Source: Pseudomonas pudica
GTDB taxonomy: Bacteria > Pseudomonadota > Gammaproteobacteria > Pseudomonadales > Pseudomonadaceae
Reading direction: 5' to 3'
Assembly: GCF_015680405.1 (NCBI RefSeq)
Contig: NZ_JADLJS010000010.1
Span: 62,001 to 126,000 of the forward strand
Length of the DNA: 64,000 nucleotides
Shown: positions 51,594 through 60,611 of the stretch, in pieces
Position numbering within the stretch: position 1 is the stretch's first letter
How the letters are laid out: every line of letters begins with the position of its first letter
Made by a program: the position numbers and the translations under genes
Notes under the pieces: generated by a model
The model's database searches: none
Told to the model about the DNA's origin: nothing
Seen by the model: the letters and a program-made list of their open reading frames with translations, nothing else

Positions 51594-52484
51594 ATGTTCG
51601 ACTACAAACTGCTGGCCGCCCTTGCTGCGGTGATCGAGCAGGGCGGTTTCGAACGCGCGGCGCAGGTGCTGGGCTTGTCGCAGTCGGCCATCTCCCAGCG
51701 CATCAAGCTGCTCGAGGCGCGGGTCGGCCAGCCGGTGCTGGTGCGTGCCACACCGCCAAGCCCTACCGAAGTCGGCCGCCAGTTGCTCAACCATGTGCAG
51801 CAGGTGCGCCTGCTCGAACGCGACCTGCAGCGCCAGGTGCCGGCGCTGGATGAGGAGGGCATGCCCGAGCGCCTGCGCATCGCCCTCAACGCCGACAGCC
51901 TGGCGACCTGGTGGGCCGGCGCAGTGGGCAACTTCTGCGCACAGCACAATGTGCTGACCGACCTGGTGGTGGAGGACCAGGAAGTGGGCCTGAAACGCAT
52001 GCGTGCGGGCGAAGTGGCGGCTTGCCTGTGTGGCAGCGAGCGGCCAGTGGCCGGCGCGCGCAGCCTGCCGCTGGGCGCCATGCGCTACAGGGCGCTGGCC
52101 AGTCCCGGGTTCATGGCGCGGCATTTTCCGCACGGTTTCGTTGCCAGCCGCCTGGCCCGTACCCCGGCGATCGTGTATGGCCCGGACGACTTCCTGCAAC
52201 ACCGTTACCTGGCATCGCTGGGCATCGAAGATGGCTTCCTGCACCACTTGTGCCCGTCATCCGAAGGCTTCCTGCGCATGACCGAAGCCGGCCTGGGCTG
52301 GGGGCTGGTGCCGGAACTGCAGGCTCGCGAGCAACTGGCCAGCGGGCAGTTGGTGGAAATCTGCAGCGATACCCCCATCGATGTGCCGCTGTACTGGCAT
52401 CATTGGCGCAATGGCGGGCAACTGCTCGCGCAACTGACCGACCACCTGCGGCACACCGCGCGGCAATGGCTGGTGCCCTTGTAG
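51594..52484 (+). CDS. argP: ArgP/IciA-family LysR-type regulator
   Basis: 296 residues. Winged helix-turn-helix in the first 65 residues (FERAAQVLGLSQSAISQRIKLLEARVG), then the LysR effector domain. The sequence pattern and the divergent exporter identify it as ArgP/LysG-like. Start at ATG 51594 with AGGAAA upstream; an in-frame extension overlapping the promoter gap is rejected. Confidence 0.92.
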   Translation: MFDYKLLAALAAVIEQGGFERAAQVLGLSQSAISQRIKLLEARVGQPVLVRATPPSPTEVGRQLLNHVQQVRLLERDLQRQVPALDEEGMPERLRIALNADSLATWWAGAVGNFCAQHNVLTDLVVEDQEVGLKRMRAGEVAACLCGSERPVAGARSLPLGAMRYRALASPGFMARHFPHGFVASRLARTPAIVYGPDDFLQHRYLASLGIEDGFLHHLCPSSEGFLRMTEAGLGWGLVPELQAREQLASGQLVEICSDTPIDVPLYWHHWRNGGQLLAQLTDHLRHTARQWLVPL

Positions 52485-52533
52485 CCACGGCTGGCGTCAG
52501 TTGCATCTGAAATCTGGCAAGACGGAGTCTTAC

Positions 52534-53529
52534 ATGCGAATTCTGGTCACCGGCGCGAGTGGCTTCATTGGCGGGCGCTTTGCGCGCTTTGCCCTGGAGC
52601 AGGGCCTGGACGTGCGGGTCAGCGGCCGTCGAGCCGAGGGGGTCGAGCACCTGGTCAAGCGCGGCGCTCAGTTCATCCCCGGCGACCTGGGTGATGCCGA
52701 GTTGGCACGCCGCCTGTGCCAGGGCGTCGAGGCGGTGGTGCACTGCGCTGGCGCAGTAGGCAACTGGGGGCGCTACCAGGATTTTTACCAAGGCAATGTG
52801 ATGGTCACCGAAAACGTGGTCGAGGGCTGCTTGAAGGAGCACGTACGGCGGCTGGTACACCTGTCGTCGCCGTCGATCTACTTCAATGGCCGCTCGCGCC
52901 TGGACATCCGGGAAGACCAGGTGCCGCGCCGCTTCCATGACCATTACGCGCAGACCAAGCACATGGCCGAGCAGAAAGTGTTCGGTGCCCAGGAGTTTGG
53001 CCTTGAAGTACTGGCGCTGCGCCCACGCTTCGTCACCGGTGCCGGCGATGCCAGTATCTTCCCGCGGCTGATGCAGATGCAGCGCAAGGGGCGTGTGGCG
53101 ATCATCGGCAACGGCCTGAACAAAGTCGATTTCACCAGCGTGCACAACCTCAACGAAGCGCTGCTCAGTGCCCTGTTTGCCGACGACCGGGCGCTGGGCC
53201 AGGCCTACAACATCAGCAACGGCCAACCGCTGCCGCTGTGGGACGTGGTCAACTACGTGATGCGCCAGATGCAGCTGCCGCAGGTTACCCGTTACCGCTC
53301 CTACGGCCTGGCCTACAGCCTCGCCGCGCTGAACGAGGCGGCCTGCATGTTGTGGCCGGGGCGCCCGCAACCGACCCTGTCGCGCCTGGGGATGCAGGTG
53401 ATGAGCCGCGATTTCACCCTGGATATCAGCCGCGCCCGGCAGCACCTGGACTACCAACCCAAGGTCAGCCTGTGGACGGCGCTGGATGAATTCTGTGCCT
53501 GGTGGAAGCACCAGCCGCCGGGGCAGTGA
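52534..53529 (+). CDS. NAD-dependent epimerase/dehydratase (extended SDR)
   Basis: 331 residues. Nucleotide motif GASGFIG at 7-13; active-site Tyr138-x3-Lys142 (YAQTK). SSPSIYFNGR is the conserved Ser region. The C-terminal half resembles 3-beta-hydroxysteroid dehydrogenase-like SDRs. The substrate is not predictable. It follows argP by 49 bases on the same strand, and may have its own transcript. Confidence 0.85.
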   Translation: MRILVTGASGFIGGRFARFALEQGLDVRVSGRRAEGVEHLVKRGAQFIPGDLGDAELARRLCQGVEAVVHCAGAVGNWGRYQDFYQGNVMVTENVVEGCLKEHVRRLVHLSSPSIYFNGRSRLDIREDQVPRRFHDHYAQTKHMAEQKVFGAQEFGLEVLALRPRFVTGAGDASIFPRLMQMQRKGRVAIIGNGLNKVDFTSVHNLNEALLSALFADDRALGQAYNISNGQPLPLWDVVNYVMRQMQLPQVTRYRSYGLAYSLAALNEAACMLWPGRPQPTLSRLGMQVMSRDFTLDISRARQHLDYQPKVSLWTALDEFCAWWKHQPPGQ

Positions 53530-53616
53530 AGCCGGCCGGCCGACAATGGTCATCAACGCGCCGCGCTGGCGGTTTATACTCGTGCCTCTTTGCGACTACC
53601 GCGGTTGAATGTATCC

Positions 53617-54486
53617 ATGCGTAACCATGCTCACGATGACTACGATGACGTGCCTACCCTGCGTGCCGGCACCCATGACGATGACGAACTGATGCCGGCG
53701 CACGTGGTGCGCAGCCGCCAGAAAGCCGCTCGGGGTGCGAGCACGGCGCCGCTGTGGGCGTTGCTCGGGGCCTCGTTCATCGCCTTGGCGGGGCTTGGCT
53801 GGTGGAGCTTCCAGCAGATCTCGCTGATGGAGCAGCAGTTGGTGGCGACCCAGGAAAGTTTTGCCCGCATCAGTGAAGAGGCGGCGGGGCGCCTGCAGGC
53901 GATCAGCGGCAAGGTGGCGGCCAGCGAATCCGGCGCCACCACCAACAGCGAGGCGCTGAAGCTGCAGCTGCGCGAGTTGCAGAAGGGTGTGGCGGGGCAG
54001 ACCGGCGACCTGGGCAAGCGCCTGGAGCAGGTGCTGGCCGATACCCGTGAACAGCAAAAGGCCGTGACCCAGTTGCAAACCCAGTTGCAGGCACAGCTGA
54101 AAGCGGTGAATGGCGAGCTGGCCGCGTTGCGCTCGGGGCAGGTCGATGGTGGCAAGCTGGATACGCAATTCAAGGGCCTGAACGAACAGGTAGCTGCGCT
54201 GAAGGCCGCGCAGGTGGATGGCGCCAAGCTGGACGGGCAGCTCAAGAGCCTGGGCAGCGAGGTGGCGGCGCTGAAGAAGCAGGGTAACCCGAGTGCGGCC
54301 ATCCAGGGCCTGGAACAGGATATCCTGGTGCTCAAGAGCCAGATCGACAACCGCCCGGCTGCTGCGTCGGCGGGTGGTGCTTCGGTGCAGGAATTCGACG
54401 CCTTCCGGGCGCAGACGACCCGCAACCTGAATACCTTGCAGAGCCAGATCCAGAACCTGCAGCAGCAGATCAACGCCCGGCCGTGA
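53617..54486 (+). CDS. Single-pass membrane protein with long coiled coil
   Basis: 289 residues. An acidic cytoplasmic N-terminus (DDYDDV, HDDDE), one membrane helix (about 46-65, ALLGASFIALAGLGWWSF), then a coiled coil of over 200 residues. About residues 176 to 224 hold two 24-residue tandem repeats (LRSGQVDGGKLDTQFKGL / LKAAQVDGAKLDGQLKSL). Ala/Gln rich. Often labelled ATPase in databases, but I see no nucleotide-binding motif. Function unknown. Confidence 0.85.
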   Translation: MRNHAHDDYDDVPTLRAGTHDDDELMPAHVVRSRQKAARGASTAPLWALLGASFIALAGLGWWSFQQISLMEQQLVATQESFARISEEAAGRLQAISGKVAASESGATTNSEALKLQLRELQKGVAGQTGDLGKRLEQVLADTREQQKAVTQLQTQLQAQLKAVNGELAALRSGQVDGGKLDTQFKGLNEQVAALKAAQVDGAKLDGQLKSLGSEVAALKKQGNPSAAIQGLEQDILVLKSQIDNRPAAASAGGASVQEFDAFRAQTTRNLNTLQSQIQNLQQQINARP

Positions 54487-54496
54487 GATCACCTGA

Positions 54497-54590
54497 GCCT
54501 TCTTCGCGGGCACGCCCGCTCCCACAGGTACAGCGACAAGCTTGAAGATTGTGCTGACCCTGTGGGAGCGGGCGTGCCCGCGAATGGCCC
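54497..54590. repeat. REP pair (inverted), GGGCACGCCCGCTCCCAC subtype
   Basis: Inverted copies with identical GGGCACGCCC cores, between the coiled-coil gene and the end of xenB. Confidence 0.92.
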
Positions 54591-54594
54591 TGAA

Positions 54595-55644
54595 TCACAA
54601 CCGCGGATAATCGATGTATCCCACCGGCCCCTTGCCATAGAAAGTCTCCGGCCGCGCCTCGTTCAACGGCGCATCCGCCGCCAGCCGCGCCGGCAGGTCA
54701 GGGTTGGCGATGAACGGCACGCCAAACGCCACGGCGTCGGCCTTGCCATTGGCCAGGGCTGCATTGGCACTGGCCTTGTCAAACCGCTCATTGACGATGT
54801 ACGGGCCACCGAACGCCTCTTTGATCAGCGGGCCGATACTGTCATCGGCTTCCTTTTCCCGCGAACAGATGAAGGCGATACCCCGCTTGCCCAGCTCACG
54901 GGCCACGTAGGTAAAGGTTTCGGCACGGTCGGCATCGCCCATGTCATGGGCATCGGCACGCGGCGCCAGGTGCACGCCCACGCGGTTCGCACCCCACACC
55001 TCGATAGCTGCATCGGTCACTTCCAGCAGCAGCCGCGCACGGTTTTCCAGCGAGCCGCCGTAGTGGTCGGTGCGCTGGTTGGTGCTGCTCTGCAGGAACT
55101 GGTCGAGCAGGTAGCCGTTGGCACCGTGGATTTCCACGCCATCGAAACCGGCAGCCTTTGCATTCTCGGCACCGCTGCGGTAGGCCTCGACGATGTCGAT
55201 GATTTCTTCGGTTTCCAGCGCGCGTGGGGTGGGGTAGTCACTGAGCGGGCGCACCAGGCTTACATGGCCCTTGGGCTGGATCGCGCTGGGGGCCACCGGC
55301 AGCTCGCCGTTCAGGTAGCTGGGGTGGGAGATGCGGCCAACGTGCCAAAGCTGCAGGAAGATGCGCCCGCCAGCGGCATGCACGGCCTTTGTCACATTGT
55401 TCCAGCCACGCACCTGCTCGTCGTTCCAGATACCAGGGGTATCCGGGTAGCCGACGCCCATGGCGCTGACCGAGGTCGCCTCGCTGAGGATCAGCCCGGC
55501 GCTGGCGCGTTGTACGTAGTACTCGGCCATCAGCGCGTTGGGCACGCGGCCTTCGTCGGCCCGGCAGCGGGTGAGCGGGGCCATGATGATGCGGTTGGGC
55601 AGTTGCAGGTCGCCCAGTGTGATTGGATCGAAAAGCGTGGTCAT
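54595..55644 (-). CDS. xenB: Alkene reductase of the old yellow enzyme family, XenB-like
   Basis: 349 residues, FMN-dependent TIM barrel. MAPLTRCRADEG and the substrate-binding His183/Asn186 pair in EIHGANGYLLDQFLQ are typical, as are DHYGGSLENRARLLLEV and the C-terminal FIANPDLP. XenB-type enzymes reduce nitro-esters, nitroaromatics and activated alkenes with NADPH. The start is at ATG 55644 (MTTLFDPITLG). Gene 17 bases downstream of arsR on the same strand, so probably under its control. Confidence 0.92.
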   Translation of the reverse strand: MTTLFDPITLGDLQLPNRIIMAPLTRCRADEGRVPNALMAEYYVQRASAGLILSEATSVSAMGVGYPDTPGIWNDEQVRGWNNVTKAVHAAGGRIFLQLWHVGRISHPSYLNGELPVAPSAIQPKGHVSLVRPLSDYPTPRALETEEIIDIVEAYRSGAENAKAAGFDGVEIHGANGYLLDQFLQSSTNQRTDHYGGSLENRARLLLEVTDAAIEVWGANRVGVHLAPRADAHDMGDADRAETFTYVARELGKRGIAFICSREKEADDSIGPLIKEAFGGPYIVNERFDKASANAALANGKADAVAFGVPFIANPDLPARLAADAPLNEARPETFYGKGPVGYIDYPRL

Positions 55645-55661
55645 GACGGTTACCTGCCTGT

Positions 55662-55964
55662 TCAGAGTGCTTGGCGCAGTTGTTCGAGAAACGCCTGGAT
55701 GGTGGCTTCGTTGCGTTTGAAGAAGTGCCATTGGCCGATCTTCTGGCTGCTGATCAGGCCGGCGCGCTGCAGGGTGGCCAGGTGGGCGGAGACGGTCGAC
55801 TGCGACAGGCCGCAGCGTTGGTCGATCTGCCCGGCACACACACCGTTCTCGGTGCTGTGATACTGGTCGGGGAATTGCGTTGCCGGGTCCTTCAGCCAGC
55901 TGAGGATTTCTCGCCTGACCGGGTGGGCCAGCGCTTTTATGATTTCGTCGAGATCGATAGGCAT
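55662..55964 (-). CDS. ArsR-family transcriptional repressor
   Basis: 100 residues, winged helix. Recognition helix in LSQSTVSAHLATLQRAGLI. It has two cysteines, Cys43 and Cys51, just before the recognition helix (GVCAGQIDQRCGLSQ), which could sense electrophiles or oxidants; this is inference. First gene of an arsR-xenB operon. Two palindromes with the same half-site lie in the gap to acpH. The start at 55964 (MPIDLDEII) is chosen; the upstream extension would run over the first palindrome. Confidence 0.88.
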   Translation of the reverse strand: MPIDLDEIIKALAHPVRREILSWLKDPATQFPDQYHSTENGVCAGQIDQRCGLSQSTVSAHLATLQRAGLISSQKIGQWHFFKRNEATIQAFLEQLRQAL

Positions 55965-55987
55965 GGGTTGAGACTCGTTGTAGCGGT

Positions 55988-55999
55988 ATATCGCGATAT
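55988..55999. promoter_or_regulatory. Palindromic operator candidate 1 (arsR side)
   Basis: ATATCGCGATAT, a perfect 12-base palindrome 24 bases upstream of the arsR ATG. Half-site ATATCG is shared with the second palindrome. Confidence 0.65.
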
Positions 56000-56065
56000 G
56001 GCGAAATATAAATCGTGGTTTGTCGATGTACAAATATGAAGAGGTTCTGAGCTGAGCACGAATCG

Positions 56066-56089
56066 CTATATCGCGTTATAACGATATAG
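56066..56089. promoter_or_regulatory. Palindromic operator candidate 2 (acpH side)
   Basis: CTATATCG (56066-56073), 8-base spacer, CGATATAG (56082-56089). It lies 26 bases upstream of the acpH ATG and surrounds a TTATAAC sequence that could be the acpH -10. Confidence 0.65.
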
Positions 56090-56114
56090 GGCGCGGCAGT
56101 GCTAGACTGCGTTC

Positions 56115-56699
56115 ATGAACTACCTTGCACACCTGCATCTCGGCGGCCCGGCGCCGCACCAACTGCTTGGCAGCCTGTATGGCGACTTCGTCAAAGGCTC
56201 GCTGGAAGGGCGCTTCCCGCCTGCGCTTGAGGCGGCCATCCGCCTGCACCGGCATATCGACAGCTACACCGACCAGCACCCGTTGGTGCTGGCGGCACTG
56301 GCGCGCTTTCCACGGGAGCGGCGGCGCTTTGCCGGCATCGTTCTGGATGTGTTTTTCGATCATTGCCTGGCACGACATTGGCGAGATTATGCCGAGCAGC
56401 CGCTGGAGCAGTTCACCGGTGACTTCTATCGGGTATTGCTCGCGCAGCCCGAGTTGCCAGGGCGGCTGGCGCGCATTGCGCCGTTCATGGCGGCAGATGA
56501 CTGGCTGGGGGCGTATGGCGACTTTGCCACGCTGGAGCAAGTATTCAACGGCATTGCCCGGCGCTTGTCGCGGCCGGAGGGGATGGTCGGGGTGATGGGA
56601 GAGCTGGAGCGGCTGTATGAGCCATTGCTGGCGGACTTCAGGGAGTTTTATCCACAGTTGCAGGCGTTTGCGGCAGCGGGGCGGATGTCTGGCAGTTAG
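56115..56699 (+). CDS. acpH: Acyl carrier protein phosphodiesterase AcpH (DUF479)
   Basis: 194 residues. Removes the 4'-phosphopantetheine arm from acyl carrier protein in the cytoplasm. Begins MNYLAHLHLG, with GDFVKG and the metal-binding histidine helices IRLHRHIDSYTDQHP and DVFFDHCLARHW, all family hallmarks. It diverges from arsR-xenB, sharing the palindrome-rich gap. Confidence 0.93.
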   Translation: MNYLAHLHLGGPAPHQLLGSLYGDFVKGSLEGRFPPALEAAIRLHRHIDSYTDQHPLVLAALARFPRERRRFAGIVLDVFFDHCLARHWRDYAEQPLEQFTGDFYRVLLAQPELPGRLARIAPFMAADDWLGAYGDFATLEQVFNGIARRLSRPEGMVGVMGELERLYEPLLADFREFYPQLQAFAAAGRMSGS

Positions 56700-56717
56700 T
56701 GCCGGGTTGTCATTGCT

Positions 56718-56749
56718 GGCCTCTTCGCGGGTAAACCCGCGAAAGGGCC
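56718..56749. repeat. Single compact REP hairpin
   Basis: GGCCTCTTCGCGGGTAAACCCGCGAAAGGGCC region, one self-complementary REP unit between the convergent acpH and olsA genes, without a second copy. Confidence 0.88.
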
Positions 56750-56769
56750 AGAACAGGCAGTACAAGAAT

Positions 56770-57558
56770 TCAGGCAGCCCGCGCCTGCCGCCGTGGCGCC
56801 AGCTCAACTTCTTCAACCCCGAACAGCGCCAGGTGAATCGCCTGCTGCGCCTGCAACGCCAGCACCGCTCTCTCCTTGCCCACGCTGCCGATCGGCTGCA
56901 GCAGGTGAATGCATACCTCGCCCCGTGGCAGGGCGAACAGGCGCATCAGGTGCGAAACAAGGTCATCGTCACCTATGAACGGTGCAATCGGGTCGATCTG
57001 GCCATCGCGCAGGTACTGGATGGCGACCGGCTGCACCGCCACGCCACGGTCGATGGCGCCTGCCAACAGGCGACCATGGAAGGTGCGCAGGGTACGGCCG
57101 CTGGTGGTGGTGCCTTCCGGAAAGATCAGTAGCGGCCGGGAAAGGCCCAGTTGCCCGGCGATCTGTTCACGCAGGCGCTGGCTGTCGCCCCCGCCACGGC
57201 GGATGAACAGGGTACCGGCCTTTTCCGCCAGCCAGCCGGCCACCGGCCAGTGGCGCACTTCGGCCTTGGACAGGAACGACAGAGGCAGCAGCATGCCGAG
57301 CAGCGGGATATCGGTCCAGGACACGTGGTTGCTGACCCACAGCATCGGCCGCTTCGGTAGCTCGCCGACCACCCGCACATCGAAGGGCAGGGCCGCGACC
57401 AGTCGCTTCATGAACAGGCAAGTCCAGCGCTGGCGGCGCTCGATAGGTGCCTTGAACCCCAGGCGTTCGCCCAGGGCGATCAAGCTGGCCATCAGCATGC
57501 CCAGCAGCAGTACCAGCAGCAGTCGAGTCAGGCGGGCCATTACCCGCAGCTTCGGCAT
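56770..57558 (-). CDS. olsA: Lyso-ornithine lipid O-acyltransferase
   Basis: 262 residues. PlsC-type acyltransferase with one N-terminal membrane segment (about 11-30). The catalytic motif is NHVSWTD (His78-x4-Asp83), followed by FIRRGGGDS and FPEGTTTSG. The coupled olsB upstream identifies it as the enzyme adding the second acyl chain to make ornithine lipid, a phosphorus-free membrane lipid. The start overlaps the olsB stop (ATGA). Confidence 0.9.
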   Translation of the reverse strand: MPKLRVMARLTRLLLVLLLGMLMASLIALGERLGFKAPIERRQRWTCLFMKRLVAALPFDVRVVGELPKRPMLWVSNHVSWTDIPLLGMLLPLSFLSKAEVRHWPVAGWLAEKAGTLFIRRGGGDSQRLREQIAGQLGLSRPLLIFPEGTTTSGRTLRTFHGRLLAGAIDRGVAVQPVAIQYLRDGQIDPIAPFIGDDDLVSHLMRLFALPRGEVCIHLLQPIGSVGKERAVLALQAQQAIHLALFGVEEVELAPRRQARAA

Positions 57559-58313
57559 CAGACCGCTGCCTTGAAGTGGCGGGCGTAGCGCGGGCACAGT
57601 TCGTCGCGCTTGAGCAGAATGAACACATCGGCCACCTGGAAGTCTTCGTCCCAGCACGGCTCGCCGCAGATCTTCGCGCCCAGGCGCATGTACGCCTTGA
57701 GCAGCGGTGGCATTTCGGCAATGACGTTGTTCGGCAGGGCCAGGTTGGGCAACGGATTCTTCGGCTCGGCGCGCAGGTGCTCGGTGCACAGGTAGCGGTC
57801 ACGCAGTCGCTGCATCACCGCGTGGGCCTGTACCCCGCCATCCTGCATGGGGATGCTGGCGCAGCCCATCAGGTAGCTGTAGCGGCCTTCGTTGAGCACT
57901 TCGGCCAGTTCGCCCCAGAGCACGGCGATGGTGCCGCCGTTGCGGTAGTCGGGGGCTACGCAGGTTCGGCCCAGCTCCAGGATCGGGCCCTGCAGCTGCA
58001 ACAGGCCGTGCAGGCTGAATTCTTCTTCGCTATAGAAGCGGCCCAGGCTGCTGGCGGCCTGATGGTCCAGCAGGCGGGTGGTGGCAACCAGCTCGCCGGT
58101 GCTCAGGTCGCGTACGCCAATGTGGCGGCAGTGCACGTCGTAGTCGTCCATGTCCAGGCCTTGCTCGGCTCCTTTGAGCTTGGCCTTGAATTCGGCGCTG
58201 AACACTTTGTAGCGCAGGGCCTGGGCTTCCTGCAGGGCCGCAGCGCCAACCAGGCGTTCGGCTTGCAGACGGCGTTCGGTGCTGTTGTCGCCAGCGTGAG
58301 CGATCCGAGTCAT
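57558..58313 (-). CDS. olsB: L-ornithine N-acyltransferase
   Basis: 251 residues, GNAT fold of the hemolysin-like acyltransferase type. Joins a 3-hydroxyacyl group from ACP to ornithine. The [11 protein letters not shown] and [11 protein letters not shown] segments and the [16 protein letters not shown] acyl-donor site are typical. Start at 58313 ([11 protein letters not shown]). Its expression in pseudomonads rises with phosphate limitation; I looked for a Pho box (CTGTCAT repeats) upstream and did not see a convincing one. Confidence 0.9.
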   Translation of the reverse strand: MTRIAHAGDNSTERRLQAERLVGAAALQEAQALRYKVFSAEFKAKLKGAEQGLDMDDYDVHCRHIGVRDLSTGELVATTRLLDHQAASSLGRFYSEEEFSLHGLLQLQGPILELGRTCVAPDYRNGGTIAVLWGELAEVLNEGRYSYLMGCASIPMQDGGVQAHAVMQRLRDRYLCTEHLRAEPKNPLPNLALPNNVIAEMPPLLKAYMRLGAKICGEPCWDEDFQVADVFILLKRDELCPRYARHFKAAV

Positions 58314-58473
58314 TACGAGTCTCCATAAGCCAGCCATGAAGGGTTGCGGCCGGTCGGCTTTGTTGTGCAAAGTCAGCCTAGGTAGATGGGGTGTCACCCC
58401 TGTGAATCTTTGGTGATGCTTGCGTGACACCCTCTGAGCCACAACTGAAAGCCCTTCAGCAAGGAGCCGACCG

Positions 58474-59361
58474 ATGGCCTGGTTGCAACGACTCAACGAC
58501 CCGCTTCGCCAAGCGCTGGCGGGCACCCTGGGCGAAACCTATGCCGCGCTGCTCGAGCGCCTTGGCCCGGTTGCCCCGTTCGAACTGGCAGTGCTCGGCG
58601 GGCGTGCGATGGCCACCCCGGGCCTGGCCTTCCTGATCGGCTACCAGGCCGCCCTACGCGTGCTGTGGCCCAGTGCTCCACCCAGCCTCGGCGCCCTGTG
58701 CGCCACCGAGCGGCGCAGCGTGCGGCCAGCGGATATGCGCACGCGCCTGGACGGCTTGCGGCTGACCGGCAGCAAGGACTTCGTCACTGCAGGCCTGGAG
58801 GCGGAATGGCTGCTGGTGGCGGCGCGCTGCGAGGCGACGGGCGCGGCGCCACAATTGAATTTGGCGGTGGTCTACCCTGGGGAGCCAGGTGTGACGCTGG
58901 AAGCGCTGCCGACCCTGCCGCTGATGCCGGAGGTGGGGCATGGGCGATTGATACTGGAGCAGGCGGCGTGCGAGTTGCTGGCCGGTGATGGTTGGGATGC
59001 TTATGTAAAGCCGTTCCGTTCGCTGGAGGACTTGTATGTGCTTACGGCGTTGACGGCCTGGCTGTATGGCGTGGGGCAGGAGTGTGCCTGGCCGCAGGCC
59101 CTGCGCCTGCAACTGCTTGGGCTGCTGGCCGGGTGTGCCGAAGGTAGCCGGCAGTGCGCCGATAGCGTTGGTTGCCATTTGTTGCTGGGGGGCCTGTTTG
59201 CACAGTTCCAGGCGCTGCGAAGGGAGATCGATGCTGCATTGGCGGCGGGGCCGGCGCAGTGGGCGCAGATCTGGCAGCGTGACCAGGGGGTGATGGCGCT
59301 GGCGGCGGCGGCGCGGGAGAAGCGGCTGAACAAGGCTTGGGCTGCTGCGGGATTGTCATGA
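58474..59361 (+). CDS. Short acyl-CoA dehydrogenase-like protein
   Basis: 295 residues, well below the usual 380 or so of acyl-CoA dehydrogenases. [28 protein letters not shown] looks like the middle beta domain, and the C-terminal helices with LYGVGQE and [12 protein letters not shown] fit the helical domain. The N-terminal helical domain is reduced, and I cannot place the catalytic Glu or the FAD-binding arginine motif with confidence. Divergent from olsB with a 160-base gap. ATG 58474 has AAGGAG at 58461-58466. Confidence 0.7.
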   Translation: MAWLQRLNDPLRQALAGTLGETYAALLERLGPVAPFELAVLGGRAMATPGLAFLIGYQAALRVLWPSAPPSLGALCATERRSVRPADMRTRLDGLRLTGSKDFVTAGLEAEWLLVAARCEATGAAPQLNLAVVYPGEPGVTLEALPTLPLMPEVGHGRLILEQAACELLAGDGWDAYVKPFRSLEDLYVLTALTAWLYGVGQECAWPQALRLQLLGLLAGCAEGSRQCADSVGCHLLLGGLFAQFQALRREIDAALAAGPAQWAQIWQRDQGVMALAAAAREKRLNKAWAAAGLS

Positions 59362-59395
59362 ATGCCTGATAGGTTTGTGTGATCCGATGAATCCT

Positions 59396-59506
59396 GGGGC
59401 CGCTTTGCGGCCCTTTCGCGACACAAGGCCGCTCCCACAAAAGCAAGAGCAGCGCTGTTCCCTGTGGGAGCGGCCTTGTGTCGCGAAAGGGCTGCGCAGC
59501 AGCCCC
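59396..59506. repeat. REP pair (inverted), ACAAGGCCGCTCCCAC subtype
   Basis: Inverted copies with outer GGGGCCGCTTTGCGGCCC and GGGCTGCGCAGCAGCCCC mini-hairpins, between the ACAD-like gene and the serine hydrolase gene. Confidence 0.92.
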
Positions 59507-59528
59507 AAAATTGCGAGCCTGAAACGGG

Positions 59529-60611
59529 ATGCTGAAAAGTCTGCTGCTGCTTTTTTGCATGGCTACGGGAACCGCCAAAGCCGAGGTCTGGCCAACTCCG
59601 GACTGGCCAATCGACAACACCCCCCTCGACTGGCAAGCCGTCGACGCCTACGCCTTCCCCGCACGCACCACCCCCGAACGCAGCGGCATCCGCACCGACG
59701 CCTTGCTGATCATCCGCGACGGCCGCATCCTCCACGAACGCTACGCCGCCCCCAGCACTGCCGCCACCGCCCACCTGACCTGGTCGATCAGCAAGAGCGT
59801 ACTCGCCACGCTATTGGGCGTAGCCCAGGGCGAAGGCCGCTTCCAGCTGCAGGACCCGGTCACCCGCTTCTACCCGGCCATGCACGCCCATCCCGGCGTG
59901 CGCATGGCCGATCTGCTGCATTGGGCCAGCGGCCTGGACTGGCAGGAAGACTACGAGTACGCCCCGCTCAAGTCGTCGGTGGTGGCCATGCTCTATACCC
60001 GTGGCCGCGAAGACATGGCGGCCTATGCGGCGGCGCGAACAGCGGTGGCCAGCCCAGGCCAGCGGTTTCTGTATTCGAGTGGCGACAGCAACCTGCTGGC
60101 CGCCGCGCTTCGCGGCATGCTCGATGCCGGTCAGTACCCCGACTACCCCTGGCATGCACTGTTCAACCCGTTGGGGATCGATAGTGCGGTATGGGAGCGG
60201 GACCGCGTGGGTACTTATGTGGGTTCGTCCTACCTGTACCTCAGCGCTCGCGACCTTGCACGCATCGGCCTGCTGATGCAGCGCGACGGGCGCTGGCAGG
60301 ATCGGCAATTGCTACCCAAGCCCTGGGTGGCCTTCAACCGCACGCCGTTTGCCGAGGCCGAAGCGCTGCCCGGCGAGGCCAACCCCGGTGGCCACTGGTG
60401 GCTCAACCAGCCTCTGGACGGTGCTGCACGGCCTTGGCCGAGTGCGCCCGCAGACACCTATGCAGCCCTTGGCCACTGGGGCCAGGCGCTGTACGTGCTG
60501 CCCGCGCAAAAGCTGGTGATCGTGCGTTACGCCGATGACCGCGACGGCAGCTACCAGCACGACGAGCTGCTCAAGCGGATACTCGCGGCGCTGGCTGGGG
60601 AGGGGGCATGA
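59529..60611 (+). CDS. Exported serine hydrolase, class C beta-lactamase family
   Basis: 360 residues. Signal peptide at about 1-18 (LLLLFCMATGTAKA). The SxxK catalytic motif is Ser86-Ile-Ser-Lys89 (WSISKSV), and YSSGDSN supplies the Tyr near residue 176. The GHWGQ motif stands where KTG would be. The pattern is closer to 6-aminohexanoate-dimer hydrolase (NylB)-type esterases than to true AmpC. The substrate is unknown, and I would not read it as a resistance gene. It overlaps the next gene by 4 bases. Confidence 0.88.
   Translation: MLKSLLLLFCMATGTAKAEVWPTPDWPIDNTPLDWQAVDAYAFPARTTPERSGIRTDALLIIRDGRILHERYAAPSTAATAHLTWSISKSVLATLLGVAQGEGRFQLQDPVTRFYPAMHAHPGVRMADLLHWASGLDWQEDYEYAPLKSSVVAMLYTRGREDMAAYAAARTAVASPGQRFLYSSGDSNLLAAALRGMLDAGQYPDYPWHALFNPLGIDSAVWERDRVGTYVGSSYLYLSARDLARIGLLMQRDGRWQDRQLLPKPWVAFNRTPFAEAEALPGEANPGGHWWLNQPLDGAARPWPSAPADTYAALGHWGQALYVLPAQKLVIVRYADDRDGSYQHDELLKRILAALAGEGA

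Noticed and set aside
58314-58473. Pho box for olsB
   Set aside because: No pair of CTGTCAT-like heptamers with proper spacing was found in the gap.
59529-60611. Serine hydrolase considered as an AmpC-type resistance enzyme
   Set aside because: The KTG motif is missing, the SxxK context is NylB-like, and there is no ampR neighbour.
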